DNA of 5,564 bases from an uncultured Clostridia bacterium (GTDB taxonomy: Bacteria; Bacillota; Clostridia; Christensenellales; UBA1242): the NCBI GenBank assembly GCA_944372715.1, contig CALVZZ010000014.1, positions 1 through 5,564 of the forward strand. The letters are read 5' to 3'. Positions 1 through 5,522 of this stretch are shown piece after piece. The number at the start of each line of letters is the position of its first letter. Position 1 is the first letter of the stretch. Position numbers and translations under genes: made by a program. Under the pieces are notes generated by a model. It was not told the origin of the DNA, searched no databases, and was given only the letters and a program-made list of their open reading frames with translations.

Positions 1-275
1 GTATGTTAACCAGCATAACAATACCAAATTCAGTGACAAGTATAGGTGACTCTGCCTTTGTTTATTGTAGTGCACTAACAACTGTAACAATTGAAAGCAA
101 TTATGCTTACAGAACTGCAACAAGTACAACGGCTTGTGGGTATTTATTACAAAAAGCAACAACTGTAAGAGTTCTTACAAGTTGCATTGGAACAAGTAAA
201 AATTCTTACTTAAACAATACAAGCAATTTTACTAAAACAATTGATGGAGATTATACTGTTTATACGAAAAAATAA
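1..275 (+). CDS. BspA-type leucine-rich-repeat protein, C-terminal fragment
   Basis: This is the 3' end of a longer gene cut by the window edge. The frame is open to base 1, so the ATG at base 3 is probably internal. The first 30 visible residues are one LRR_5/BspA-type repeat, with the pattern L-x-S-I-x-IP-x-SVTSIGDSAF followed by CSALTTVTI. Proteins of this family are usually secreted or surface-exposed and mediate adhesion or protein binding. The repeat is followed by a roughly 60-residue Thr/Ser/Asn-rich tail with cysteines at visible residues 45 and 61, ending in TVYTKK. No LPxTG sorting signal, C-terminal hydrophobic segment or cell-wall-binding repeat is visible, so the anchoring mode is unknown. 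The fragment is rich in ACA and CAA codons and looks less AT-extreme than the genes to its right. The stop TAA is at 273-275, about 20 bases before a terminator hairpin. The family call is fairly secure; the full architecture cannot be seen. Confidence 0.8.
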   Translation, partial: MLTSITIPNSVTSIGDSAFVYCSALTTVTIESNYAYRTATSTTACGYLLQKATTVRVLTSCIGTSKNSYLNNTSNFTKTIDGDYTVYTKK

Positions 276-295
276 CTTATTATTATTTTATAACT

Positions 296-327
296 AAAAA
301 GGTTAAAGAACTTTCTTTAACCTTTTT
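296..327. terminator. Bidirectional intrinsic terminator between convergent genes
   Basis: The two arms (296-310 and 313-327) are perfect reverse complements built around AGGTTAAAGAA / TTCTTTAACCT. Allowing a realistic 4-nt loop gives a stem of 14 bp (296-309 with 314-327). On the + strand the right arm runs into six T (323-328); on the minus strand the reverse complement gives five T. It lies 20 bases past the LRR stop and starts at the last base of the DUF4363 stop codon, so it is well placed to end both convergent transcripts. Confidence 0.88.
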
Positions 328-719
328 TATATTAAATTTTGTATACTTATGCCCATTATGTGATGATATGCTTGCGATAAATGGACAATCACTGATATTG
401 ATGTCCTTAGTTCTTCAGTTTGATTGTTCTCTTGATATGTCTTTAACCGTGTAATCTCTGTTCCCATATCTGCTATGTCTTTATGATTAGCTAAAAAACA
501 AAGTATGCTTTCTTCATTTTTCCAACTAGTGTCTAAGGTGTTGATCATATTTTTAAACTCAGTATTTGTTATGTCGTTGTTTTCATTCACATAATTTTGT
601 ATTGCTAGTGCTTGATTGTATATATTGTACAAGTATTTATCAATTGTTATTTGTTCCCAAACACAAGTTATGATTAGTATTAATAATATTACTATTATTG
701 ATAAAAATCTCTTACTCAT
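327..719 (-). CDS. DUF4363 family single-pass membrane protein
   Basis: A 130-residue protein with one strong N-terminal hydrophobic segment (about residues 5-20, FLSIIVILLILIITCVW), followed by a soluble, probably helical domain with IDKYL near residue 26 and TSWKNEESI near 65. The size, the N-terminal anchor and the position directly after a DUF421 gene fit the DUF4363 family, which often accompanies DUF421 genes in Clostridia. Its biochemical role is unknown. The N-terminal segment could be an uncleaved anchor with the rest outside the cytoplasm; this is inference. The start ATG (719-717) overlaps the DUF421 stop TGA as ATGA and is preceded by a good Shine-Dalgarno sequence (AAGGTGA, 730-724), so translation is probably coupled. 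It is the last gene of the operon and stops at the bidirectional terminator. Confidence 0.78.
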   Translation of the reverse strand: MSKRFLSIIVILLILIITCVWEQITIDKYLYNIYNQALAIQNYVNENNDITNTEFKNMINTLDTSWKNEESILCFLANHKDIADMGTEITRLKTYQENNQTEELRTSISVIVHLSQAYHHIMGISIQNLI

Positions 720-1426
720 ATTTTCACCTTAGAGCTTTCAAATGTTACAAAAGATTTATTTTTTTCTTGCAAATAAATTGTTCCATTTTTATTTACTGTT
801 AAAACCAAAACTTTTGAAATTTTAGATATTTTCATTTTGTTTAATATATCATCTAAAAATTTTTCATCTAAATTTGCAAGTTTTAAATTATTTTTTAAAA
901 TTTTACCTTCACTTATTAAGGTTATGGGAATAGTTGTTTCATCAACTTTTAATTTCATATTTTGGTTAGTTATAGGTGAGAAATCAGATTTTGGAAGAAT
1001 GTTTACTTTGCCATTTGTTTCCATAATTGCATATTGGACTTCTTCTAAATTAAAGTAACCTGAACCCCTTATAGCTTCAAACAAATCATCAATGGTTATA
1101 TTAAGTTCCTTTAATGCTTTTGCATCTATTCCGTTTGGATTTATAACTATTACAGGCTTTCCACTTATAAAATTTCTAAATTTTACACTTTTTCTAGAAA
1201 TTAATGTTAAAAAATAGTGTGCAACAACAAGTGTGAGAAGGGGAACAATTCCGTGTAAAACAGGGACAGATAGCTCTGCCATTGGAATAGTTGCAAGGTC
1301 GGCGATAATTAAGGTTAAAACAAGCTCAAATGGTTGCATTTGACCAATTTGTCGTTTACCCATCAACCTAAAAACAAAAAGTACTAAAATATATATTAAA
1401 AGTGCTCTAATTATGATTGTTATCAT
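716..1426 (-). CDS. DUF421 (YetF-like) membrane protein
   Basis: A 236-residue protein of the DUF421/YetF family. The N-terminus has three likely membrane segments (about residues 3-21, 34-50 and 56-76). Between the first two lies the family hallmark GKRQIGQMQPFELV (23-36), followed by the conserved IADLATIPM. The cytoplasmic part begins at GKPVIVINPNG (89-99) and contains DDLFEAIRGSGYFNLEEVQ (113-131) leading into AIMETNG, the typical YetF-type soluble core. The length is normal. In Bacillus, DUF421 proteins (YetF, YdfS and the related 2Duf) are linked to the spore inner membrane and spore resistance, but no enzymatic activity is established. The ATG lies 3 nt after the spoVB stop with no clear Shine-Dalgarno sequence, so translation probably relies on reinitiation from spoVB. 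The next in-frame Met (22) would delete the first membrane segment and is unlikely. The family call is strong; the role is inferred. Confidence 0.9.
   Translation of the reverse strand: MITIIIRALLIYILVLFVFRLMGKRQIGQMQPFELVLTLIIADLATIPMAELSVPVLHGIVPLLTLVVAHYFLTLISRKSVKFRNFISGKPVIVINPNGIDAKALKELNITIDDLFEAIRGSGYFNLEEVQYAIMETNGKVNILPKSDFSPITNQNMKLKVDETTIPITLISEGKILKNNLKLANLDEKFLDDILNKMKISKISKVLVLTVNKNGTIYLQEKNKSFVTFESSKVKI
724..730 (-). promoter_or_regulatory. Shine-Dalgarno for the DUF4363 gene
   Basis: The reverse complement reads AAGGTGA, 4 nt before the ATG at 719. It lies inside the 3' end of the DUF421 gene and fixes the DUF4363 start at the ATGA overlap. It is the only clear ribosome binding site in this three-gene operon. 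Confidence 0.75.
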
Positions 1427-1429
1427 AAT

Positions 1430-2971
1430 TTAAGTTTGTTTAACTTTTTTCTTTTTATTCTCTTTTTTAAATTTGAGTTTTTGTTTTATCTCAAACAAAA
1501 ATGCAGATATATTGATGAGTCCAAAAACTGCACAAATTAATACAAAGAAAATAGCTCCAAGAGAACAAGAAATTGCTAAGTTAAAAAACAATGGTAAGAA
1601 ATTTGCAAGTAAATTACTAGTAAAACTTACTAATGCAGAAACAGGAATGCAACATAAAATTGCTTTGAGCATAGGTTTTAAAATATTTAATTTGCAATTT
1701 GTAGCTTTTGAAATCATTCTTATGTTTAATATGCTAGCAAGAGTCATACAAACACCCATACCTACGATTACAGCTCTAATTCCAATGTATTTTGGTAAAA
1801 ACCAAATTGAAAACAACATAAATATTGTGCCTAAAATGTAATTTTTTAATGATTTCATTTCAAGTCCAAGAGCATTTAAAATAGATGAAGTTATGTTTGT
1901 AAGCCCTAGTGGTAGCATTATCCAAGCAGCACTTATAAGAAGATTACCACTTGTTGCATTGTTGTAGAAAAACAGTCCTATAAACTCACCAGCACCAATG
2001 TATAAAGGAATGAAAAACAAAGAAATAAACATTGTGAAGATTATGGAAGATGTGATTCTGTTTTTTATGTAATCTGTTTCCTGATTTGCTATTGCTGAAG
2101 ATAAATCAGGAACTAATGCCATAGATAAGGAACCTGTTATAGCATTTGGAATAAAGATAAATGGGAGTGTCATACCCATTGCAATGCCGTATATAGACAT
2201 TGCTTGTGCATTTGTATAACCAGCTGTGACTAACCTTAAAGGAACAATTATTGCAATTATTGGTTGAATTAAACTAGAAGCAATTCTCACTCCTGTTATA
2301 GGAATTGAACTTTTTAAAAGTGTTTTAGTATAATTTTTTGGTTTACTTAATTTTCCTCCATAGACAAAGTATAAAATTGAGACAAAAATAGATGATAGTG
2401 CGCAAGCAACTGTAAGTGAAGATGCTGCAGAAATTGCTGATGACATTACAGAAGTAGCTCCTGCTATGAACAATATGCAAAGTACAATTCTTACTACTTG
2501 TTCAAAAAGTTCGGAAAGGCATACAGCAAGAAAGTTTGAATGTCCCCAAAGTGCTCCACGAAATGTTGAATATATGGATGAAAATAAAACAGCAGGTAAC
2601 ATAACAAATAGAATTATTAAACACCTATCATCTGTGAAAAGTAAGTTAAAGACTCTATTAAAAATTAATACTACAACGCATAAAATAATACTAGTAACAA
2701 GACCCACAATAAGTGCAGTTGCTATCATTGAAGCTTCTTCTTTTTTATTTTGTTTAACATTTAATTTTGCTGACAGTTTTGATATTACAAGGGGTAGACC
2801 ACTTGAAACTATTGTGAGTAGTACTCCAAATACTGACATAGAAACTTGATATAGTCCTAATGCTTCTGCGCCTAAAACTCTTGAAAGAAAAATTCTAAAC
2901 AAGAACCCTAATGCTCTTGTTAATACGGAAAATATTGTTATTAATGCAACTGCTTTAAATAAAGATTTCAT
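1430..2971 (-). CDS. spoVB: SpoVB-type polysaccharide/lipid II flippase (stage V sporulation protein B)
   Basis: A 513-residue polytopic membrane protein of the MOP (MATE-like) exporter superfamily, polysaccharide transporter branch. The N-terminus carries the signature of SpoVB proteins: TRALGFLFRIFLSRVLGAEA at about residues 18-37, then LGLYQVSMSVFGV. Repeated hydrophobic segments run the whole length, probably 14 helices, and the tail is lysine-rich and cytoplasmic (KKENKKKKVKQT). The size matches SpoVB of Bacillus subtilis (about 518). In Bacillus, SpoVB is made in the mother cell and is required for cortex peptidoglycan, presumably flipping lipid-linked precursor across the outer forespore membrane. 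I chose the ATG at 2971-2969. A TTG directly before it (2974-2972) is possible, and a TAG at 2983-2981 blocks any longer start. No Shine-Dalgarno is visible before either. It is the first gene of a three-gene operon. A vegetative MurJ/YtgP-like paralogue is the main alternative, but the N-terminal motif and the yqfC/yqfD neighbourhood favour SpoVB. Confidence 0.85.
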   Translation of the reverse strand: MKSLFKAVALITIFSVLTRALGFLFRIFLSRVLGAEALGLYQVSMSVFGVLLTIVSSGLPLVISKLSAKLNVKQNKKEEASMIATALIVGLVTSIILCVVVLIFNRVFNLLFTDDRCLIILFVMLPAVLFSSIYSTFRGALWGHSNFLAVCLSELFEQVVRIVLCILFIAGATSVMSSAISAASSLTVACALSSIFVSILYFVYGGKLSKPKNYTKTLLKSSIPITGVRIASSLIQPIIAIIVPLRLVTAGYTNAQAMSIYGIAMGMTLPFIFIPNAITGSLSMALVPDLSSAIANQETDYIKNRITSSIIFTMFISLFFIPLYIGAGEFIGLFFYNNATSGNLLISAAWIMLPLGLTNITSSILNALGLEMKSLKNYILGTIFMLFSIWFLPKYIGIRAVIVGMGVCMTLASILNIRMISKATNCKLNILKPMLKAILCCIPVSALVSFTSNLLANFLPLFFNLAISCSLGAIFFVLICAVFGLINISAFLFEIKQKLKFKKENKKKKVKQT

Positions 2972-2974
2972 CAA

Positions 2975-3062
2975 AATATACTATTAGACAAGCAGTTATT
3001 TTATGAATATGTAAGATGTAATTTTTTTTTATTTTTTAAATATATATAATAGTGGAGTAGTT
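2975..3062. promoter_or_regulatory. Divergent intergenic promoter region between spoVB and the LysM-yqfC-yqfD operon
   Basis: These 88 bases must carry the promoters of both divergent operons. They are extremely AT-rich, with T-tracts at 3022-3030 and 3032-3037 (A-tracts on the other strand). On the + strand a perfect TATAAT lies at 3045-3050, but it is only 12 nt before the LysM ATG and has no TTGACA-like partner. On the minus strand CATAAAAT (3005-2998) matches the CATAnnnT form of a sigma-E -10 element, 26 nt before the spoVB ATG, but no -35 match lies at the expected spacing. The region must promote transcription; the individual elements are uncertain. Confidence 0.55.
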
Positions 3063-3353
3063 ATGACACAAATAAAAAATCTTCCATTTTATAGATTAAA
3101 ACATAATGAAAGTCTTGATGATGTTTCAAAAAAGTTTAATGTTAGTTTAAATTCTTTAAAATTTTATAATATGGTTGAAAATTTTGAAGAAGGTGATGTT
3201 GTTTTTTTTCCACAATATTCTTCAAATGTATATATAGTAAAACCTGCTGATACAATAAAAAGCATTGCAAAAAAACTTTCATTGACTGAGTCGGAATTGA
3301 TGGCAAAGGCTAAAACAAATAAATTGTTTATTGGTCAAAGAATAGAGTATTAG
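3063..3353 (+). CDS. Small double-LysM-domain protein, no signal peptide
   Basis: A 96-residue protein made almost entirely of two LysM-like units. The first covers about residues 9-50 (FYRLKHNESLDDVSKKFNVS, ending DVVFFP) and the second about 56-96 (VYIVKPADTIKSIAKKLSLT, ending LFIGQRIEY). Both show the LysM pattern: a beta strand, then ES/DT-(L/I)-x-x-(V/I)-(S/A)-K-K, a short helix and a closing strand. LysM domains bind N-acetylglucosamine polymers such as peptidoglycan. There is no signal peptide or membrane segment, so the protein should stay in the mother cell or cytoplasm. Some spore envelope proteins (SafA, SpoVID) likewise act from the mother-cell side and carry LysM domains. A GGAG Shine-Dalgarno at 3054-3057, 5 nt before the ATG, supports this start. 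It opens the operon and lies 9 nt before yqfC, which suggests a sporulation role by association. The first unit is the more divergent. The exact function is unknown. Confidence 0.8.
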   Translation: MTQIKNLPFYRLKHNESLDDVSKKFNVSLNSLKFYNMVENFEEGDVVFFPQYSSNVYIVKPADTIKSIAKKLSLTESELMAKAKTNKLFIGQRIEY

Positions 3354-3357
3354 GAGA
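3352..3357 (+). promoter_or_regulatory. Shine-Dalgarno for yqfC, overlapping the LysM stop codon
   Basis: AGGAGA overlaps the TAG stop of the LysM gene (3351-3353). GGAG ends 6 nt before the yqfC ATG at 3363. The arrangement suggests coupled translation and fixes the yqfC start. Confidence 0.8.
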
Positions 3358-3362
3358 TAAAT

Positions 3363-3617
3363 ATGTTTAATTTATTTTCAGAATTAAAAAAAGAGTTTAA
3401 TATACCTTATGTGACTGATTATAATTTAATCAATTTAACAGGAAAAGCATTGTATGTTGAAGGACATAAAGGTATTATGACACTTTCAAAAGAATTGATA
3501 TCTTTTAGAGTAAAAAATGGAGTTGTTGTGGTTGAAGGCAAGTCATTAAGTTTAAAAATTCTTTCGGAAAACACTTTGTGTATTGAAGGAAAAATAAAAA
3601 AAACTGAGGTGTTTTAA
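3363..3617 (+). CDS. yqfC: Sporulation protein YqfC (YabP/YqfC family)
   Basis: An 84-residue soluble protein with the YabP/YqfC family layout. A short N-terminal helix (FSELKKEFNIP) is followed by a run of beta strands with LTGKALYVEGHKGIMTLS (25-42), then ISFRVKNGVVVVEGKSLSLK (46-65) and a final TLCIEGKIKKTEVF. The conserved pattern of a strand ending in E-x-H-K/R-G-I, then S/R-V-x-x-G, then V-x-G-K-x-L-x-L-K is clear. In Bacillus subtilis yqfC is transcribed with yqfD by mother-cell sigma-E; its mechanism is not established. Here the stop TAA shares its last A with the yqfD start (TAATG), so the pair is translationally coupled as in other spore formers. The length is slightly short but within the family range. 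YabP is the alternative, but the yqfD partner decides for YqfC. Confidence 0.9.
   Translation: MFNLFSELKKEFNIPYVTDYNLINLTGKALYVEGHKGIMTLSKELISFRVKNGVVVVEGKSLSLKILSENTLCIEGKIKKTEVF
3606..3611 (+). promoter_or_regulatory. Shine-Dalgarno for yqfD inside the yqfC 3' end
   Basis: GAGGTG lies 5 nt before the ATG at 3617. It supports that start and the 1-nt TAATG overlap with yqfC. Confidence 0.8.
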
Positions 3618-4768
3618 TGAAGTTTAATTTTGAATTAAAACACAATATAAAATATAAAATTCAAGGATATAATTTTGAAAAATTACTTAACAATCTAATT
3701 AAAAACGAAATTAAATTAAAAAAAATTAAAAAGTTAGATGATAATATTTTAGAATTTTATTCATATAAAAATAATGATAAAATTATAAAAAATAATATTA
3801 ATAAATTAAATATAAAAATTATTAATGAAAAAAATTTTGGTTTTTTGTTTTTTTTAAAAAATATTTTTTTTAGAGTCGGTCTTGTTTCTGCTATAATTAT
3901 TTCAATAATATCATTGTTTCTATCGCAAATGTTTGTTTTTAAAATAGAAGTTTATGGAAATGAAAAAATTACAAAACAAGAAATCATTTCTTGTTTAAAA
4001 GAGCTTGGTGTTAATACATTTACATCTAAAAATTCTATAAATACTTTTGAACTAGAAAAAAATATATCAGAAAAAATTCCTTCTATAAGTTTGGTTAGCG
4101 TTATGACAAAAGGGACAAGTTTAATTATAAATTTACAAGAAAAAGTTATAAATGACGAATATCAAAATGTTGGACTGTTTGAACCGTTGAAGGCAAATTT
4201 AAATGGTAGAATAAAATCTATAAAACTTATACAGGGAACTTTAAATTGTAAGGTGGGAGATTTAGTAAAAGAAAACGACATTCTTGTTTATCCATACATC
4301 ATTGATAGCTCAGGAAATAAAAAGTCTGTTAAAGCAGAGGCAGAGATTGTTGCAGAAGTTTGGTATGAAAGCAGAATAACACATTACGATGAATGTGTTA
4401 AAACATATGAAACGGGAAAAACAATAGAAAAAAATAATTTATATTTTTTAGATATGCCTATTTATGTTGATAAAAAAGATGTAAAATTTAATCAATATGA
4501 AACAAAGGTTAGTTATACTTATTTATCTTCCTTTTTAATTCCGATTAAAATAGAAAAAATTTTATATATTGAAACTGCTTCTAAAACTGAAAAAGTACCT
4601 TTTGAAGATGTTAAAGAAAGTTTAATAAATGAAGTAAAAAATCAAGTTTATCAAAAAGTGGAAAATAAAAGTGTGATAAATGAATATCACACTATTATAT
4701 CAAATTTGGGCATAAATGTTGTAAGTTATGTTGTTGTGGTTGAAGAAAGTATTGTTAACCTTCAATGA
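3617..4768 (+). CDS. yqfD: Sporulation protein YqfD
   Basis: A 383-residue membrane-anchored protein, close to the usual 380-400 of YqfD. Residues 1-82 form the cytoplasmic N-terminal domain, here strongly biased to Lys, Asn and Ile (NNLIKNEIKLKKIKKL). RVGLVSAIIISIISLFLSQM (86-105) is the single membrane segment. It is followed by the family motif FKIEVYGNEKITKQEII (108-124) and SVMTKGTSLIINLQEK (161-176); the usual Trp just before this motif is replaced. A lipoyl-like strand region follows, LKANLNGRIKSIKLIQGTLN (191-210) then VGDLVKENDILVYP, as in other YqfD proteins. In Bacillus, yqfD is a sigma-E gene acting in the mother cell. It probably sits in the outer forespore membrane, but its activity is unknown. 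The 5' third contains several long A and T runs. In other Clostridia phoH usually follows; here the gene instead ends with a 14-base overlap into a convergent gene, with no terminator between them. Confidence 0.9.
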   Translation: MKFNFELKHNIKYKIQGYNFEKLLNNLIKNEIKLKKIKKLDDNILEFYSYKNNDKIIKNNINKLNIKIINEKNFGFLFFLKNIFFRVGLVSAIIISIISLFLSQMFVFKIEVYGNEKITKQEIISCLKELGVNTFTSKNSINTFELEKNISEKIPSISLVSVMTKGTSLIINLQEKVINDEYQNVGLFEPLKANLNGRIKSIKLIQGTLNCKVGDLVKENDILVYPYIIDSSGNKKSVKAEAEIVAEVWYESRITHYDECVKTYETGKTIEKNNLYFLDMPIYVDKKDVKFNQYETKVSYTYLSSFLIPIKIEKILYIETASKTEKVPFEDVKESLINEVKNQVYQKVENKSVINEYHTIISNLGINVVSYVVVVEESIVNLQ

Positions 4769-5522
4769 TATCCTCAGGATTTCTTTTTATTTCCTTTTGT
4801 GTTTTAACCTTTTTAAACGATTTTTTATCAACAGAGTTAATACTTTTTGTTATGTTTACTGCGTGCTCATATCTTGACTCGTTCATCTCGGCAATTTCTT
4901 TGCATTTTTTATTTAATAATGCTAAAAATTCTTCATAATGTTTTTTAAAGGTTAGTGGACAATCCATTGTAATGGTAATTTCTTTATTTTTTACTTTTCT
5001 TTTAGTTTCAAAGTTTTTATAAATTACATTTTCTAGTGCTATATCGCACTTAAAACCTGTGCCACCATAAACTTTATAAACATCTGCCTTTATTTGTATT
5101 ATTAGTTTGGGCTTTGCCATTTTTATTACATTTTCTAAGTCTACTCTAAACTGCGTTGAGAACATTGAAGTTATTGCGTCAATCAAATATAAGGAATGTT
5201 CTTCTGGGGTATCTCTTTGTGCAATTTCGTGTACAAAAATTTGTTCGTCTGTTTGCCTAAAAGATTTTGGAATGAAGGATAATCTTTCTATTTTAAAATA
5301 GTATTTTCCATTTTCAAAAGTTTTGTATAACAAAATGCCTGTTCTTTTAAGTAAATTTTCCGGAGTGTCATAATATGAAATTGTGCTCATTGTTCTTGAA
5401 CTTGATTTTATGTTATATGCTCTTAAAGTTGAGCATACAAACAAAAGCTTTTTAAAAGCTTTTTTTGTTAGTGTTGCATAGTGCTTTCTATCACTTTTGT
5501 GTTTTGCAATAAAACTTCCCAT
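4755..5522 (-). CDS. CYTH-like (triphosphate tunnel fold) protein lacking the ExExK motif
   Basis: A 255-residue soluble protein. TISYYDTPENLLKRTGILLY (47-66) then NGKYYFKIER (71-80) closely follows the CYTH-family pattern Y-F/Y-DTP-x-x-x-L-x-x-x-G-I-x-L-R followed by a strand of alternating charged residues. Later strands KPKLIIQIKADVYKV (138-152), GFKCDIALENVIYKN (156-170) and KEITITMDCP (180-189) with a following helix fit the second half of such a tunnel fold. CYTH proteins bind or hydrolyse triphosphates (adenylate cyclase, thiamine triphosphatase, polyphosphatase), using an N-terminal ExExK strand. Here the first 20 residues contain no Glu, and an in-frame TAA at 5555-5553 rules out a longer start. 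The tail (about 205-255) is lysine-rich and charged. A GAGGG-like site (5530-5526) lies 3 nt before the ATG. The fold is a moderate-confidence inference from motif similarity; activity is doubtful. Expression is probably independent of the yqfD operon. Confidence 0.6.
   Translation of the reverse strand: MGSFIAKHKSDRKHYATLTKKAFKKLLFVCSTLRAYNIKSSSRTMSTISYYDTPENLLKRTGILLYKTFENGKYYFKIERLSFIPKSFRQTDEQIFVHEIAQRDTPEEHSLYLIDAITSMFSTQFRVDLENVIKMAKPKLIIQIKADVYKVYGGTGFKCDIALENVIYKNFETKRKVKNKEITITMDCPLTFKKHYEEFLALLNKKCKEIAEMNESRYEHAVNITKSINSVDKKSFKKVKTQKEIKRNPEDIIEG

Noticed and set aside
837..1058. Open reading frame on the + strand inside the DUF421 gene
   Set aside because: It is a shadow of the conserved DUF421 coding strand; its Phe/Ser-rich composition reflects reverse-complemented Lys/Glu codons.
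1473..1841. Open reading frame on the + strand inside spoVB
   Set aside because: It lies antisense to a well-supported membrane protein gene, has no recognisable domain and no sign of its own ribosome site. A similar frame at 2466-2849 is rejected for the same reason.
1430..2971. Annotation of the flippase as MurJ or an O-antigen/teichoic acid transporter
   Set aside because: The N-terminal TR-x-LGF-x-(F/Y)RIFLSR-x-GAE-LGLYQ pattern and the sporulation neighbourhood fit SpoVB better, although a paralogue cannot be fully excluded by eye.
2975..3062. Riboswitch or small RNA in the divergent intergenic region
   Set aside because: It is only 88 bases, almost all A/T, with no conserved-looking GC-containing stems.
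4769..4779. Palindrome ATCCTCAGGAT near the yqfD/CYTH junction as a terminator
   Set aside because: The arms are 5 bp with a 1-nt centre and no T-run follows, so it cannot form a terminator hairpin.
5107..5301. Open reading frame on the + strand inside the CYTH-like gene
   Set aside because: It is antisense to the YYDTP-containing frame, which has recognisable family motifs and a bounded start; this frame shows no domain.
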